From contig JABYQQ010000004.1 in the NCBI GenBank assembly GCA_022605405.1, forward strand, positions 1,550,001-1,614,000: a stretch of 64,000 nt of DNA, read 5' to 3'. The notes beneath the pieces were generated by a model, which did not search any database, was not told the DNA's origin, and was given only the letters and a program-made list of their open reading frames with translations. Below are positions 62,066 to 64,000 of this stretch, piece after piece. The number at the start of each line of letters is the position of its first letter. The stretch's first letter is position 1. The stretch comes from Earliella scabrosa (Eukaryota; Basidiomycota; Agaricomycetes; Polyporales; Polyporaceae). The position numbers and the translations under genes were made by a program.

Positions 62066-63184
62066 TCACGGCTGGTGCAACCGACTGCAGACCCAGAGCA
62101 CTATTCGCTGGATCGCGTCCGTCACCTTTTCCGTACTCAACGGCTGGTCGACGGGGGGACAGTGCATGAAGAGCACCGGCGTGGGTCTTAGCGGCGGGAT
62201 GCGGTCCTTGAACTTGTCTTGCGGCGAGATCCCCTTCTTCGCCTCCGCGAGCGAGCAGTAGAAGATAAAGTCGCACAGATAGTGGCCCGCGTCCATGGAC
62301 GAATAGACCTGTGGTAGCAGACGTGCATCAGCAGAGGGATGTGACGGTTACAAGAGAATGGACGAACGTCGACGCCGTTCTCCTTCAGGTGGACGATAAG
62401 CTTCGGCACATCAACGTCCGTCGAGAGCTCGTCCGGAGAGCTCTCGTATCCCTTCCCAAACCCACGGTTCGGAGGCGGGGGCAGATCGACGACCTCTGGA
62501 ACCTCCGGTCCCAACTGCGATCTGACGTGTGGGGGCACTGGCGTGCCCATCAGCGTGCGCTCCAGAGTACGCTCCATGAGTGCGAGCTCCGCCTCGGCGT
62601 TCTCGATGGCAGAGTACTGCTTCGGCAGGTGCACGACGGGTGCGTATTGGCCGTCGACGTCCTTCATCTTGTATCCGTTCTTGTGGCTTATCCGCTCGAT
62701 CCGGAGTGGGCCGCGCCCGGCTACGCCGACGTGAAAGATGAAGTCGTAGCCGTTGGCCGGAGGAGGCGGGGGAGGCACAGCAGGAGGAGGTGGGGGATCA
62801 GTCGGACGCGGAGACGCTGGAGAGCGACCGTGGAGGGCCGGGACCGTGTTCAGTACGGCTTCGTAGGAGACGGGGATCTCTTGAGTGGTGATATGGATCT
62901 GCTGGGGACGACGGAGGCGCTCCTCCATCTCGTCGGTGATGATCGCTGCTTGATCAGTCGGGAGGATGAGGTGCTCAGGAGGATCGATATGGAGGATGGT
63001 GTTGTGGAGAGGCTTCACAGCGAGCCATGACGGGTTCTCCTTGTACTTGCCGAAAGGCTGGAAAGGAGGAGGGCATCAGAGACGTGACTCAACGAGGAAT
63101 GCCACTCACCCCGCAGCCCGTGATGAGGACACGGAGAGCGTTGGGGTCAAGCGTGTCTTCCGTGGCGGGAACAATGGGCGGCAT
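62066..63184 (-). CDS. Pyroglutamyl-peptidase I family protein (peptidase C15)
   Basis: Minus-strand exons 63110-63184, 62368-63057 and 62066-62308 give 335 residues. Features of the family in order: LRVLITGCGPFGKYKENPSW (the catalytic Glu position lies just after, usually in this region), HVGVAGRGPLRIER, then MDAGHYLCDFIFYCSL with the nucleophilic Cys in YLCD and VLFMHCPPVD with the catalytic His. C15 enzymes remove N-terminal pyroglutamate. The protein is longer than bacterial members (about 215 residues) owing to a Pro-rich insertion (PPPPPAVPPPPPP) before the YDFIFHVGV strand and a loop of about 60 residues before the last exon, both usual in fungal homologues as far as I know. Start chosen at 63184; upstream frame is open but featureless. 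Confidence 0.88.
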
Positions 63185-64000
63185 GTCGGCTCGTTCAGAC
63201 GGGTATACTCTGAGGATAGTGGACTCGGGACGAGTGGCGTGCCTTGCGTGCTTGTGTATGTATGCAGCGGGATGGCGGTCGCGGGTCAAGCAAGACTGGA
63301 CGGACGTACGGTTATGAGAGAGCCCGTGGGTCGGAGTCTATAGGGGACAATGAACCCAATCTGCTCCAAATCTCAGCCGAGGCCGTTGCCTTTCCCCACT
63401 GGCACCAGCTGCATCGCTACCGGCGGAGTCCAGGCGTCACGTTACGCGCGCTTGCGTCTCAGATAACGGTGTTGTCGATGAGACCAAACGACTGTGCATG
63501 TGTCTGGCCAGCGTGGACGAGGCGTGAAGCGAGAAGATAGAGATGCATTCGAGACTTCGTGTCATGGATCATGATCAGCGAGTTTCCTCCCAAACTTGCG
63601 ATAAACAAGTCAAGCGCTAAACATACCGGATTCGGCTTTGTTTGGTCGGAACAAATAAACCATACGTACCAGTACTAAGCGCCAAGGCTCAGAGTAGGCT
63701 TGAACTCAACAGGTTGGAACTGGATAGCATGCGTCTATGCTCTTTCGATCCGCTCTTCCTGAAACCTCCATCCACGCGCTCGATATAACTACGGCCGCAC
63801 TAGTACTTGCTACTGATTCATCGAAGCAACTTCACCAAAGAGCCCGCGCGGTCACCTTGTGGAGCCGGTGGGTTAGGCAGATCTTCGCCCTTCCCAAGTA
63901 CTTAAGTAGCATCCGGCGTTCAAGACACGCGGCAGAAATGCATGTAAACTTAGACGACGGGAAGAAACAAGCTGCAAGTACACCGGTTGAACGTTGAATA
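63185..64000. other. Window end, no gene recognised
   Basis: Short frames on the plus strand (for example 63737-63997, open to the window end) with no recognisable domain. Confidence 0.4.

Overview
The window looks like nuclear DNA of a filamentous basidiomycete, most likely an Agaricomycete and probably a wood-decay polypore (an inference from gene content, not from any search). Most genes are split by many GT-AG introns of about 46-75 nt. The gene mix is a Zn2Cys6 regulator, several F-box/LRR proteins, a polyporopepsin-like aspartic protease and eukaryotic housekeeping genes. I rebuilt the gene models by hand from splice signals, reading-frame continuity and protein motifs. All exon chains given keep the reading frame, but none has been tested against transcripts.

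Layout. 1-2.8 kb: no convincing gene. 2.8-3.6 kb: small Zn2Cys6 protein. 3.6-6.8 kb: empty. 6.8-8.5 kb: secreted beta-propeller (lactonase-like) protein. 8.8-13.0 kb: protein methyltransferase (-), then a mitochondrial rhomboid protease and an EXPERA/TMEM97-like protein (+). 13.6-15.1 kb: F-box protein. 16.2-17.3 kb: GliT-like FAD oxidoreductase. 17.66-18.0 kb: broken gene fragment. 18.1-20.6 kb: ZNHIT2-like protein and Erv1 sulfhydryl oxidase, convergent. 21.8-24.0 kb: GH47 mannosidase A. 24.4-26.5 kb: S28 serine peptidase. 26.9-27.9 kb: kinase-like protein that appears catalytically dead. 28.0-28.1 kb: intron-containing tRNA-Asp. 28.2-30.4 kb: TRM82. 31.1-33.0 kb: aspartic protease. 33.3-34.3 kb: unknown secreted protein. 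36.0-40.3 kb: two ZIP metal transporters inside a direct repeat. 41.9-43.4 kb: unknown low-complexity protein. 44.4-46.0 kb: F-box protein. 46.2-48.4 kb: glycerol kinase. 49.7-52.1 kb: GH47 mannosidase B. 52.7-56.1 kb: AP180-type clathrin adaptor. 57.0-61.3 kb: two F-box genes, each followed by a copy of a 300-bp repeat. 62.1-63.2 kb: pyroglutamyl-peptidase I family protein.

How the genes relate. There is no obvious metabolic cluster; neighbours are mostly unrelated housekeeping genes. The secretory theme is strong: two GH47 glycan-trimming mannosidases, three predicted secreted hydrolases or propellers, and an endocytic adaptor. Mitochondrial functions are represented by the rhomboid and Erv1. 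The main structural events visible are the ZIP gene duplication with its flanks, duplicated 300-bp intergenic blocks beside F-box genes, and two diverged GH47 paralogues with closely matching exon structures.

Nothing here is clearly an undescribed system. The observations I would follow first are the secreted beta-rich protein, the kinase-like protein lacking both catalytic aspartates, the dense series of Ark1/Prk1-type phosphorylation motifs in the AP180 tail, and the loss of histidines in one ZIP copy.
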